A stretch of 64,000 nucleotides of DNA from NCBI GenBank assembly GCA_002748705.1, contig PDSZ01000010.1, forward strand, positions 22,070 through 86,069, read 5' to 3'. The first letter of the stretch is position 1. Each line of letters opens with the position of its first letter. The notes under the pieces are model-generated. The model saw only the letters and a program-made list of their open reading frames with translations, was not told where the DNA came from and made no database searches. The position numbers and the translations under genes are program-made. The DNA comes from Candidatus Fermentibacterota bacterium. Its GTDB lineage: Bacteria > Fermentibacterota > Fermentibacteria > Fermentibacterales > Fermentibacteraceae. Positions 37,597-44,989 of this stretch are shown in pieces.

Positions 37597-38224
37597 CTTG
37601 CAGCTGCTTTTACTGACAGCGAGCCTGATGGTTAAACGGTCCACTGAAAACAGAGCCCTTCTCTGGCTCTGCTCTGCCGCACCGGCAACTGTTCTTCTTT
37701 TCTCTCATGCTGAAACTCTGCCCTTCAGGCTGGTTTCCCTTGCTGCATGGCTTCCTGCGCTCTTTCTTGTAACAGGGTGGCCTTATTCCAGCAGCAGAAA
37801 AGGTATCAGAGCCCTTGTGGAAAGAAGCGATATTTCAGGAACAGTCACTGCTGCAGAAGTGCTGCTTCCAGGGCTTTCAGGAACTGTTCTGTGCTCCCTG
37901 ACAGCACTTCTGGCCGGAAACACTGTTCCCTGGCAGTTCTGGATAATTGCACCGCTCTTTTCCTTCTCAACCGCCATGTTACTGCTGGCTGTTGAACAAA
38001 AGCTTCAGAACCCCGGCCGTTTCGTTTTGCTGCTTCTCTGGATGGCAGGTCTATCAGGGAAGCTGAGCTTTAAGCCGCTGATTTTCACAGAATATCCTGG
38101 AACGGTAATTGAAACATCCCTGACACAGGGCGGAACCCATCCCGACACTTTCATTCTTCTGGCCATACTTCTGCTTGGAATAAGCGGTTCTCTATGGTAC
38201 CTGTCGAAGAGGTACTCCTCCTGA
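37577..38224 (+). CDS. Polytopic membrane protein, partner of the degenerate ABC protein
   Basis: About 215 residues with around six hydrophobic helices (LLWLCSAAPATVLLFS, LVSLAAWLPALFLVTGW, FWIIAPLFSFSTAMLLLA, FVLLLLWMAGLSG, FILLAILLLGISGSLWYL). It resembles CcmB/ABC-2-like permeases in size and topology, but I see no diagnostic motif. The start is uncertain: TTG 37577 overlaps the previous gene by 20 bases, and TTG 37598 is an alternative. It probably works with the preceding ATPase-like protein. Its end overlaps the convergent trmFO by 33 bases. Confidence 0.65.
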   Translation: MKKRVSDLQLLLLTASLMVKRSTENRALLWLCSAAPATVLLFSHAETLPFRLVSLAAWLPALFLVTGWPYSSSRKGIRALVERSDISGTVTAAEVLLPGLSGTVLCSLTALLAGNTVPWQFWIIAPLFSFSTAMLLLAVEQKLQNPGRFVLLLLWMAGLSGKLSFKPLIFTEYPGTVIETSLTQGGTHPDTFILLAILLLGISGSLWYLSKRYSS

Positions 38225-39511
38225 CTGGCTCAGAAGCCACTCCCTGATTGATTCCAGCGCTCTGCTTGCGAGGGCCTCCCTTACAGCACGGCGACCTCCT
38301 CTGACCTTTCGATTCAAAGGGGGCAAAAGCCCGAAGTTGATGTTTGACGGCTGGAAGTTCTCTGCTTCCCTGTTGGAGGCATATCTCAGAATGGCTCCAA
38401 GGGCTGTATCAGCAGGAGGAACCGAAGCTCCAGACTCAAGAAAACCTGCCAAAAAACCAGAAGCAATAGACTCAATGTAACCCTCTACTCCGGTTATCTG
38501 ACCGACAAAGGATACATCTTTTCTGTTTTTGAGCCTCAGTCTCTCATCAAGGAGTTCAGGTCCGTTGATATAGGTATTTCTATGCATTGAACCCAGACGA
38601 AGAAATTCTGCTTTCTCAAGCCCTGGTATAAGCCTGAACACCCTCTTCTGTTCAGGCCAGGTCAGTTTTGTCTGAAATCCCACAAGATTCCATGCTGAAC
38701 AGGAAAGATCCTCCATTCTCAACTGAACCACAGCAAAGGGTCTCTTCCCTGAACGGGGATCAGTGATACCAACAGGTTTCATGGGACCGAAGACAAGGGA
38801 CATTCTTCCTGTATCAGCAATCGCCTCAACAGGCATGCAACCCTGAAAATGAACCTCTTTCTCAAAAGCTCTGGGAACAACCCTTTCAGCCCCCAGCAGC
38901 GCCCCAAGGAATCTGTCATACTCATCTTCTGTCATAGGGCAGTTCAGGTAATCCCCCTCTCCCTGCTCTCCATAACGGTCCTGAACGAACGCAATGTCTC
39001 TGTTCACAGATTCACCGGAAACTACCGGAGCAATGGCATCGTAGAAATAAAGGGAATCTGAACCTGTGAGTTTTCCTATAACACCGGCCAATGTCGGAGA
39101 AGCAAGGGGCCCTGCTGCAATTATGGTCCTTCCACATGGAAGCTCAGTTATCTCCTGTTGAATAATCTCAATCAACGGTTGTTCCCGCAGCATCTGCCGA
39201 ACTGTATTGCTGAACAGCGTCCTGTCCACTGCAAGGGCTCCTCCTGCAGGTACTCTGCTTGCATCCGCTGCCTTCATAAGAAACGACTTGCAAAGACGAA
39301 GCTCCTCTTTCAGCAGCCCTGCTGCATTCCAAAGCCTGTCAGACCGCAGGGAGTTGGAACAAACCAGTTCCGCAGGAAGGCCGGTTGAGTGGGCCTCAGT
39401 CATCTTTTCAGGCCTCATTTCATAAAGCTGCACACCAATCCCTGCCGACGCAAGCTGCAGAGCCGCTTCCGACCCTGCCAGCCCTGCTCCTATGACGCTT
39501 ACCTTCTTCAC
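38192..39511 (-). CDS. trmFO: Folate-dependent tRNA uridine-54 C5-methyltransferase (TrmFO)
   Basis: 439 residues, normal length. The N-terminal FAD motif is VIGAGLAGSEAALQLA. Family segments are YEMRPEKMTEAHSTGLPAELVCSNS, VDRTLFSNTV, FYDAIAPVV and the C-terminal NINFGLLPPL. It makes ribothymidine-54 in tRNA using methylenetetrahydrofolate and FADH2. It is convergent with the membrane gene at 37577-38224 and overlaps it by 33 bases at the 3' ends. The ATG at 39511 has TGTCCAGTG-like weak upstream sequence. Confidence 0.95.
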   Translation of the reverse strand: MKKVSVIGAGLAGSEAALQLASAGIGVQLYEMRPEKMTEAHSTGLPAELVCSNSLRSDRLWNAAGLLKEELRLCKSFLMKAADASRVPAGGALAVDRTLFSNTVRQMLREQPLIEIIQQEITELPCGRTIIAAGPLASPTLAGVIGKLTGSDSLYFYDAIAPVVSGESVNRDIAFVQDRYGEQGEGDYLNCPMTEDEYDRFLGALLGAERVVPRAFEKEVHFQGCMPVEAIADTGRMSLVFGPMKPVGITDPRSGKRPFAVVQLRMEDLSCSAWNLVGFQTKLTWPEQKRVFRLIPGLEKAEFLRLGSMHRNTYINGPELLDERLRLKNRKDVSFVGQITGVEGYIESIASGFLAGFLESGASVPPADTALGAILRYASNREAENFQPSNINFGLLPPLNRKVRGGRRAVREALASRALESIREWLLSQSGGVPLRQVP

Positions 39512-39607
39512 TGGACATCCTTATTGTTCAGTTGAAAAATCCTGATAACAGTCCGCTAATATAGCCGCAGAAATGGGTATTGCTACAAGAATTTACCGGA
39601 CTGCTCC

Positions 39608-39642
39608 GAAGCAGGTTCCAGTTCCCCTTCTGTGGTGACATC
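39608..39642 (+). repeat. Fragment of a sorting-domain gene (repeat of 46852-46886)
   Basis: Read on the plus strand this 35-base piece encodes EAGSSSPSVVTS. It matches 33 of 35 bases of the minus-strand linker EAGSSSLSVVTS in the sorting-domain protein at 46611-48068. It is an orphan piece of a related gene at the left edge of the accessory island. The rest of the 39512-39724 gap shows nothing else. Confidence 0.6.
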
Positions 39643-39724
39643 AACCAGTAAATGGGTCCATTGATGTTGTGACACTCAGTATATATATGTTTTAGAGAAT
39701 AGATACGAGAACAAAACAGGAAGC

Positions 39725-39847
39725 ATGTCAACGGTGTTAATGGAGAAAAGTATGGACAAAGTAAAAATCCTTGACTTCAGTATTCTTGAAGAAGCCTCTG
39801 AAGCTCAAAAGGAGAATAATTCAGTGGGGAAATCTAATTGTCGCTGA
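39725..39847 (+). CDS. Possible 40-residue peptide upstream of the lipoprotein gene
   Basis: The frame runs from ATG 39725 (AGGAAGC before it) to TGA 39845 and reads MSTVLMEKSMDKVKILDFS then an acidic middle and ends in NCR. It overlaps the start of the following lipoprotein gene by ten bases, as in coupled genes. Its size and position recall leader-like peptides found before six-bladed-propeller lipoproteins, but nothing diagnostic is visible. It could be chance. Confidence 0.3.
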   Translation: MSTVLMEKSMDKVKILDFSILEEASEAQKENNSVGKSNCR

Positions 39848-40956
39848 ACAAAATGGCTAGATTCCTGATTGTTGGTATACTTGTGCTTCATCTTTTCCTA
39901 AGTTGTGGAAATGACGCCAGAGAGCCCTCCTCCTCTACCGCTTCTCAATCCGGGATTCAAGATGTTACACTGGAAATCAGAGACACACTTAAAGTGCCTC
40001 CTGGTGATTTCATTGCAAATGTTGCTGATGTTTGCGGACATCCAGAATTAGGAATTCTTGTCCTTGACAATATTGCACTGTCTGTCAGGTACTCAAGCAA
40101 TAATGGTTCTTCTGCAACAATGTGTGAAGGAGGTTCTGGGCCGGGCGAATTGCTGTATCCTTTGTCAATTGCGTGTTTTTCAGATGGGCGTTTTCTAATC
40201 GCTGATGAAATGAAAAACGAGGTGATGATTTACTCTCAACAAGGAGAGTATGTAGACACCTGTCTTCTTACCGAGTGGTATGTTCCCTACAAAATGATCA
40301 CCTATGATTCCGCAATAGTATGTGATCTAGTTGAGCTGGATTATTCAGCAGATATTCCTGAGTACACATATTCAGTTAGAAAATATGTGGATGGTGAATT
40401 CATACCGCAACATGTTTACGCTGAGTTGAGGTGGGATTGGGATTCATCTGACTTCTATACGGATATTGAGATGTTCGACTTCACTGCTTCCCATAACAGA
40501 GATATTTATATTGCTAAAGATGTCTCAAGATATCTTATTGAAGTCTTCTCTCCTAGTGGAGAGTTCCGATACTTAATAAACAGATCAGATGTACCAAGGC
40601 TTCCTAAATCAGATCAAGTCATTCAAGATGAAACAGCAGAATTTGAGCGCTGGGCAAGACAAGATCAGGCATATATGGGAGGCTATCAACCATCAAGCTG
40701 CTACCCTGTTATTGAGCTGGCCGGAGTTGACTCAGAGGGTAATCTCTGGGTGAGACGACTTGATCTTGCCAGTGGAAACATTGTGTTTGACATCTATGAT
40801 TCAGATGGCAGTCTATTCGGTTGTGCAGAACTCCCAATAGGTCAATACAGCGAGAAGTTGCAGATAAAGATCGATCAATATGGGATGTATGCATCAACAA
40901 CAGATGAATCTGATAATGCCGCGGTGTATAGCATTAACATTAATGGAGTGTTCTAA
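39838..40956 (+). CDS. Lipoprotein with six-bladed beta-propeller fold
   Basis: 372 residues. A lipoprotein signal (FLIVGILVLHLFLSCGN) has a lipobox Cys about residue 23. After it come strand-rich repeats with propeller signatures: GSGPGELLYPLSIACFSDGRFLIADEMKNEV and VFSPSGEFRYLI, the GxGPGE...P pattern of 6-bladed NHL-like lipoproteins. It is probably membrane-anchored with a ligand-binding role. The start is TTG 39838 with GGGGA seven bases upstream; an ATG at 39853 is also possible. Codon use is more AT-rich than the core genes. No attC-like site was found directly after it. Confidence 0.75.
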   Translation: MSLNKMARFLIVGILVLHLFLSCGNDAREPSSSTASQSGIQDVTLEIRDTLKVPPGDFIANVADVCGHPELGILVLDNIALSVRYSSNNGSSATMCEGGSGPGELLYPLSIACFSDGRFLIADEMKNEVMIYSQQGEYVDTCLLTEWYVPYKMITYDSAIVCDLVELDYSADIPEYTYSVRKYVDGEFIPQHVYAELRWDWDSSDFYTDIEMFDFTASHNRDIYIAKDVSRYLIEVFSPSGEFRYLINRSDVPRLPKSDQVIQDETAEFERWARQDQAYMGGYQPSSCYPVIELAGVDSEGNLWVRRLDLASGNIVFDIYDSDGSLFGCAELPIGQYSEKLQIKIDQYGMYASTTDESDNAAVYSININGVF

Positions 40957-41303
40957 ATAAAAAACATAGTCTTATTAAAGCCTGTCCAAAATTGCTTTTT
41001 GCCATTGAGATAAGAAAAATGCTCTTTGCAGCTCAATTAAGAAGAATTTGATTTCCCAAGAGCAAGTTCACTCAAAAGATCTGAAAGGGCATGCCGAATA
41101 TAACACGCTGCGTCCAGCTTACTCTTTTATTACGGGGCAAGTCATCTGAAATCAAGCAGATTCATCTGGAGATAGAAGAAGCTCAATCCAGGCTGTAACA
41201 GTTTCCTTATCCGCAATACAGCTCTTACGAGGATTATTGATAGACAACGAGTATACCGGACAAACCGAGATAATAACTCTTCGTCTGAGACTGGAAGGAT
41301 CTC
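40957..41303. other. Gap without recognisable genes at the left edge of the cassette array
   Basis: AT-rich sequence between the lipoprotein gene and the first toxin-antitoxin cassette. I see short open frames on both strands but none with a ribosome site or domain. I did not find the core site expected at the left end of the first cassette (a complement of GAACAAC), so the boundary here is lost or diverged. Confidence 0.4.
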
Positions 41304-41331
41304 TTGACATTCTCAGCAATATACATACAAT
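41304..41331 (+). promoter_or_regulatory. Near-leaderless promoter and operator of the first brnT
   Basis: TTGACA (41304-41309), a 16-base spacer and TACAAT (41326-41331) lie only six bases before ATG 41338, so the transcript should start at or next to the start codon. An inverted repeat TACAT-ACA-ATGTA covers the -10, a natural autorepression site for the BrnA-type antitoxin. Confidence 0.65.
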
Positions 41332-41337
41332 GTACAT

Positions 41338-41619
41338 ATGATAAGTTTTGAATTGGACTCCGGCAAAAACCGTATTAATGTTCAGAAGTATGGTGTATCC
41401 TTCAAGGAAGCTGTCACTGCTTTCACTGATAGTCTTGCCAGAGTGATTCCGGATCCAGATCATTCAGATATAGAAGACCGGTTCATTTTACCAGGCATGT
41501 CGACTTCCCTGAAATTGCTTGTTGTGTGTCATTGTTTCAGAGAGAAGAGCAAAGTGATACGATTAATCTCTGCTAGAAAACTAAACAATACGGAGGATTC
41601 AGATGAGAGAGAGCTATGA
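41338..41619 (+). CDS. brnT: BrnT-family toxin (type II toxin-antitoxin)
   Basis: 93 residues. It shows the DUF497/BrnT pattern: FELDSGKNRINVQKYGVSF near the N-terminus, DPDHSDIEDRFILPG in the middle, and VCHCFREKSKVIRLISARKL at the end. BrnT is a RelE-fold ribonuclease neutralised by BrnA. No ribosome site precedes ATG 41338, which fits the leaderless promoter. The antitoxin frame begins 17 bases before its stop with a good GGAGG site inside this gene. Part of an integron-like cassette. Confidence 0.85.
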   Translation: MISFELDSGKNRINVQKYGVSFKEAVTAFTDSLARVIPDPDHSDIEDRFILPGMSTSLKLLVVCHCFREKSKVIRLISARKLNNTEDSDEREL

Positions 41620-41815
41620 TTTCTCAGATTCGAAATCTAATCCTTACATAAAGGATTTGAAGAAATCAGTAACAATAAGACTCGGTGTTGATGTTGTTGA
41701 GTATTTCAAAACAATGTCAAAAGAAACGGGAATTCCCTACCAAAGCTTAATCAATCTCTATCTCAGGGATTGTGTTCAGAATCATCGTAAGCTTGAACTG
41801 AAGTGGGGCTCATAA
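41603..41815 (+). CDS. brnA: BrnA-like ribbon-helix-helix antitoxin
   Basis: 70 residues. The C-terminal half has a CopG/ribbon-helix-helix signature: KKSVTIRLGVDVVEYFKTMSK strand-helix, then IPYQSLINLYLRDCV. It should bind and neutralise the overlapping BrnT and repress the shared promoter. ATG 41603 is preceded by GGAGG six bases upstream. Its stop lies 13 bases before the attC-like site. Confidence 0.85.
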   Translation: MRESYDFSDSKSNPYIKDLKKSVTIRLGVDVVEYFKTMSKETGIPYQSLINLYLRDCVQNHRKLELKWGS

Positions 41816-41828
41816 TAAACAAAGCTCA

Positions 41829-41907
41829 GAACAACTGAATGAACCAGTCACAGACGATAAGGTGCTGGTTCCAGTAGTACATGTGCAGGTTATTCAGAGC
41901 GTTATGC
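41829..41907 (+). repeat. attC-like recombination site 1 (end of first brnTA cassette)
   Basis: The left half holds AAC (41833-41835) and CTGAAT-G-AACC; the right half holds GGTT-ATTCAG (41888-41897) and core site GTTATGC (41901-41907). CTGAAT/ATTCAG and AACC/GGTT pair, leaving G41841 unpaired, like the extrahelical base of integron attC sites. An inner CCAG/CTGG stem is also possible. The core GTTATGC is exactly complementary to GCATAAC at the end of the next cassette. Confidence 0.7.
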
Positions 41908-41929
41908 ATAGCAACACAAAGGAAAGACA

Positions 41930-42934
41930 ATGCAAAAGTATCTGATAGAAATCTTGGAATGTCCTGTATGCAATGGCAAGCTAGACTGGAACATCACTGA
42001 AGAATCGCAAGACCGTATTGAAGTTGCTGAAGCCTGCTGTAAAGACTGTCCCAGTACCTATCCAATTCGTGATGGGATAGGCGTGTTCCTAACAACAGAT
42101 TTAAAGAGAAATGATCTCTGGGAACAGGTAAACAACAGGTTGGACCAACTCCTGAGACAGCATCCAGAAATTGAAAAGAAACTTATGGATGTACCTCTTG
42201 ATACCCTCGGGGCGGTTGATCAGCATTATAGAGGCGATGTACACTTGAGTCGTGGGGATAGAGAAGCAGCAACCAAGGCATATACTTTTGCTCGAAAGGG
42301 CCTGTATTCAGCAGATACAATAAGATGCTGGGAAAATCAAATGGACTGCATAATCAACGAGGTATCCCAATACGACGGTTCCATTGTTGATCTCGCTTCA
42401 GGAAAGTGTGGATTAGTCAATAGGATGTTGAAAGATCTGCCCAATATGATTGTTGCCACAGATTTCAGTCCCACAGTATTCGTTGAGAATCGGAAAAGAC
42501 TAATGGAACAAGGTCTTTACGATCGAGTTAGCCTGTTAGCCTTCGACGCCCGTCAAACTCCATTTGTGACAGATTCCGTATCACTACTCACAACACACCA
42601 AGGTCTGAACAACATACAGAATCCAGGAAAACTACTTCAGGAACTTTACAGAATAGTAAATGGCAGGCTCTTAGCGATTTCTAGTTTCTATCCTGAAGAT
42701 GATAAAGAAAATGGTATAGTGATTGAAGAAGCTGGTCTTGCAGAAACTCATTACAGGGAAAGACTATTACAGCACTTTCGTGATGCGGGATGGTCAGTGG
42801 ATGTAAAGAACTCCTGCAGCATAGATACAATTCCTGCACCTCCCGGTATTGTTTTGGAAGGTGCACAGGTTGATGGCTTGCCGGTGCGAAGGACACGCTT
42901 GGAGCATTGTGTAATGATGGGATCAAATGCATAA
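41930..42934 (+). CDS. SAM-dependent methyltransferase with N-terminal Trm112-like zinc domain
   Basis: 334 residues. The N-terminal 55 residues are a Trm112-like zinc ribbon (LIEILECPVCNGKL ... CCKDCPSTYPIRDGIGVFL). From about 125 a class I methyltransferase follows: SIVDLASGKCGLVNRML (motif I), IVATDFSPTVFVENRKRL (acidic SAM-binding residue), LLAFDARQTPF and LLTTHQGLNNI. The target is unknown; it may be a small molecule or RNA. It is the sole gene of its cassette, with GGAAAG before ATG 41930. The stop codon lies inside the R'' core GCATAAC of the attC-like site. No own promoter is obvious. Confidence 0.85.
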   Translation: MQKYLIEILECPVCNGKLDWNITEESQDRIEVAEACCKDCPSTYPIRDGIGVFLTTDLKRNDLWEQVNNRLDQLLRQHPEIEKKLMDVPLDTLGAVDQHYRGDVHLSRGDREAATKAYTFARKGLYSADTIRCWENQMDCIINEVSQYDGSIVDLASGKCGLVNRMLKDLPNMIVATDFSPTVFVENRKRLMEQGLYDRVSLLAFDARQTPFVTDSVSLLTTHQGLNNIQNPGKLLQELYRIVNGRLLAISSFYPEDDKENGIVIEEAGLAETHYRERLLQHFRDAGWSVDVKNSCSIDTIPAPPGIVLEGAQVDGLPVRRTRLEHCVMMGSNA

Positions 42935-42984
42935 CAAGTAAAGGATTCGCACCGCACGGAGTGCGCTGCAATCCTGTGTTGAAT
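42929..42984 (+). repeat. attC-like recombination site 2 (end of methyltransferase cassette)
   Basis: 56 bases from R'' GCATAAC (42929-42935) to core GTTGAAT (42978-42984). Internal AGGATT/AATCCT and CGCAC/GTGCG arms form a long imperfect hairpin. It is almost identical (two differences over the inner 50 bases) to the site at 44851-44907. R'' is the exact complement of the core at the start of this cassette, extended to ATGCATAAC against GTTATGCAT. Confidence 0.75.
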
Positions 42985-43015
42985 TAAGCGGCGCTTCTCT
43001 TTGGAATTTCTATTT

Positions 43016-44041
43016 TCAGTGACGAATGTGTATTGCTGATCGGTCAGTCTTCAAAACAGCGGTGATTGAATGTTTTCCCTGCCTTGAAACACTCCTCATT
43101 CCCATTTCTTTCGTACAGAAAGCCCTGTAATCCATAAGGCACTGGAGTTTTTGTGATTTGACTATACCCGTCCCTGCTCGCTGGACTGGTATAGCCGGCG
43201 TCTTGTACGGAGCAGAAAAGGTTTGAACTGTCACGGAGGTCTTCTCAATGGCTTCAATGTCAATACGGGTATCAGTTATTTCCCGCAGTGAGGGCAACGG
43301 TGCTTCCCGGGCTTGGGAACTGATTGCCTGCTCTCCGGCAGCATCAACTGCTTTCTGATAAAATTCAGCTTCTTCTTACACCGCTGATGAAGGAATCCGT
43401 AGCAGCGTACCTTGCAGAATCCCTTCGGCAGCACATGCTGTCGGTACGGTGCTTGCCGTGACTGCTTCTGCCAACCCTGGGGAACAGCCATTCCTGGTTC
43501 CTGTGAATCAGCCTGAATTCACGGAGCAACTGCAGAGTACGCCTGGGTAAAGGCACATAGCGTTCTTTACCACCTTTACCATTACTCACATGAACTACCA
43601 TTCGGGCACTGCCCATGTCACAGATCTTCAATCTGGTACCCTCCCCGACTCGCAGTCCCAGAGAGTAGATGGTTTCAAGACAGACCCGATAACGAAAGAA
43701 CCTTACATTCTTCATGATGCTGACCACCTCCTTGCGAGAGAGTATGGCCGGCAGCCTTTTCTCCCGTGCAGGGCGAACCAGCCCAATGGTTATCCAGTCC
43801 CGCTTGAGGGTTTGCTCCCGGAAGAATTTGATGCCGCAGATGGCAATGGTGCAGGTTGCCCTTGCCCACTTCTTCCCATTCTTCACATGGTGAAAGTAAT
43901 CTCAGTCTCAGTTATCCTGTCAGGTGACTTACCGCAGAACTCAGCCAGTTGCTTTACCGATCTGACATAACACTCCTGAGTTCTTGCACTCAATCCGGCA
44001 AGCTGGATGTCCTTGATCATTCTCTTCTGCAGTTGAGTCAT
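43016..44041 (-). pseudogene. Decayed tyrosine recombinase fused to an IS91-transposase-like end
   Basis: The N-terminal piece (MTQLQKRMIKDIQLAGLSA, 43883-44041) ends at a stop and continues in another frame as a tyrosine recombinase (43365-43886). That part has LPAILSRKEVVSIM, IYSLGLRVGEGTRLKICD (first catalytic Arg), GKGGKERYVPLPRRT and EWLFPR. It then loses frame before the C-terminal HxxR...Y box. Below it, two overlapping frames encode CPHCGK and ITDTRIDIEAIEKTS, like the zinc-ribbon end of IS91-family transposases. This recombinase type often travels with IS91 elements. It is not an integron integrase. Ends 42978-42997 and 44135-44154 are 18/20 inverted repeats. Confidence 0.75.
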
Positions 44042-44147
44042 GGCATACCTCCTGTTGACGCAGCGCTTGATTGCACTGGTGCGGAAGAGTATGCTAATCC
44101 TCAGAGGTGATTACTGATCCGGACACTGCGCTGCGAAGCGGCGCTTA

Positions 44148-44229
44148 GTTCAACCACTGAATGCAGCAGAACTGCATCAGGGTAGTGAAAAGTATGGTTC
44201 TTGCAGTCTACTGATTCAGATTGTCAGCA
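44148..44229 (+). repeat. attC-like recombination site 3 (end of recombinase segment)
   Basis: 82 bases from R'' GTTCAAC (44148-44154, fitting RYYYAAC) to GTCAGCA (44223-44229), a core with GTC in place of GTT. CTGAAT (44157-44162) pairs with ATTCAG (44214-44219), and inner AGAAC/GTTCT arms follow. R'' matches the complement of the core at the start of this segment (GTTGAAT) at six of seven positions. Confidence 0.6.
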
Positions 44230-44241
44230 CAAAAGAAAGGG

Positions 44242-44270
44242 TTGACTTGCAGTATCAATACTGATACTAT
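44242..44270 (+). promoter_or_regulatory. Near-leaderless promoter and operator of hicAB
   Basis: TTGACT (44242-44247), a 17-base spacer and TACTAT (44265-44270) lie five bases before ATG 44276. The perfect inverted repeat AGTATCA-ATAC-TGATACT (44251-44268) covers the spacer and -10. This is well placed for autorepression by the HicB antitoxin. The transcript would have almost no leader. Confidence 0.75.
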
Positions 44271-44275
44271 ATTCT

Positions 44276-44536
44276 ATGGCGAAGGTTGAAGAACTCTTAA
44301 GGCAAATGCGGAGGAATCCTAAGGATGTTTCCTTCTCAGACTTGCTCAAGGTTTGCCGACACTACTTCGGAGAACCAAGACAATCAAAATCAAGCCATGT
44401 TGTTTTCAAGATGCCATGGCAAGGAGATCCGAGGGTTATCATTCAGAACAAGAATGGCAAGGCAAAGTCCTACCAGGTCAAGCAAGTCCTCCGGGCCATA
44501 GAAAGGTTAAGTGAAAAAGATGTCACTGAAAAATGA
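44276..44536 (+). CDS. hicA: HicA-like mRNA interferase toxin
   Basis: 86 residues. The fold is a small double-stranded-RNA-binding-like domain: SFSDLLKVCRHYFGEPRQ, then SKSSHVVFKMPWQGDPRVI with the catalytic-type His, and YQVKQVLRAIERL at the end, as in the HicA/YcfA family. It should cleave mRNA and be held by HicB. There is no ribosome site before ATG 44276, matching the leaderless promoter. It overlaps the HicB gene. Confidence 0.82.
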   Translation: MAKVEELLRQMRRNPKDVSFSDLLKVCRHYFGEPRQSKSSHVVFKMPWQGDPRVIIQNKNGKAKSYQVKQVLRAIERLSEKDVTEK

Positions 44537-44849
44537 CCTCTACACATACAGAGTAACCTGGTCCGAAGAAGATCAGGAATATGTGGGTCTGTGCACCGAG
44601 TTTCCCAGTTTGAGCTGGCTTGGTGAAAGCCATGAACTTGCCCTTAAAGGCATTCGGGAACTGGTTGCAGAAACAATCAAAGACATGAAAGAAAGCAAAG
44701 AAAAGGTACCTGAACCCTTCTCCACAAGGCAATACAGCGGTAAGTTCATGGTTCGTATTCCACCGGAAGTACACAGAAAGCTTGCTGAGCTTGCAGCAGA
44801 AGAAGGTGTAAGCATTAATCGATTGGTAAGTGCGAGACTTTCAAAATAG
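44520..44849 (+). CDS. hicB: HicB-like antitoxin
   Basis: 109 residues from ATG 44520, overlapping the end of hicA by 17 bases. A GTG at 44511 would add three residues. The N-terminal partial RNase H-like HicB domain (YTYRVTWSEEDQEYVGLCTEFPSLSWLG, with a GL/SxxG pattern) is followed by a C-terminal ribbon-helix-helix (FMVRIPPEVHRKLAELAAEEG, SINRLVSARL) for DNA binding. It neutralises HicA and represses the operon. The attC-like site starts one base after its stop. Confidence 0.88.
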   Translation: MSLKNDLYTYRVTWSEEDQEYVGLCTEFPSLSWLGESHELALKGIRELVAETIKDMKESKEKVPEPFSTRQYSGKFMVRIPPEVHRKLAELAAEEGVSINRLVSARLSK

Positions 44850-44850
44850 A

Positions 44851-44907
44851 GTGCTGACAAGTAAAGGCTTCGCAACGCACGGAGTGCGCTGCAATCCTGT
44901 GTTGAAT
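44851..44907 (+). repeat. attC-like recombination site 4 (end of hicAB cassette)
   Basis: 57 bases from GTGCTGAC (44851-44858) to core GTTGAAT (44901-44907), nearly identical inside to the site at 42929-42984, including the CGCAC-GGA-GTGCG arm. GTGCTGAC is the exact complement of GTCAGCAC (44223-44230), the start of this cassette, which marks both cassette ends. Confidence 0.75.
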
Positions 44908-44954
44908 TAAGCAGTTTACTGATTTTGAGCGTTCTGCACAGAATGGTGGCAGGA

Positions 44955-44983
44955 TTGACGAATGTATATGATGAAAATATACA
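44955..44983 (+). promoter_or_regulatory. Near-leaderless promoter and operator of the second brnT
   Basis: TTGACG (44955-44960), a 17-base spacer and TATACA (44978-44983) lie six bases before ATG 44990. The perfect inverted repeat TGTATAT-GATGAAA-ATATACA (44963-44983) spans the spacer and the -10. It has the same design as the two other toxin-antitoxin cassettes. Confidence 0.72.
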
Positions 44984-44989
44984 TATGAT

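Noticed and set aside
43365..44041. Tyrosine recombinase as the integron integrase of the cassette array
   Set aside because: Its sequence follows the recombinases that accompany IS91 elements, lacks the extra IntI segment, is on the opposite strand inside the array and is broken by frameshifts.
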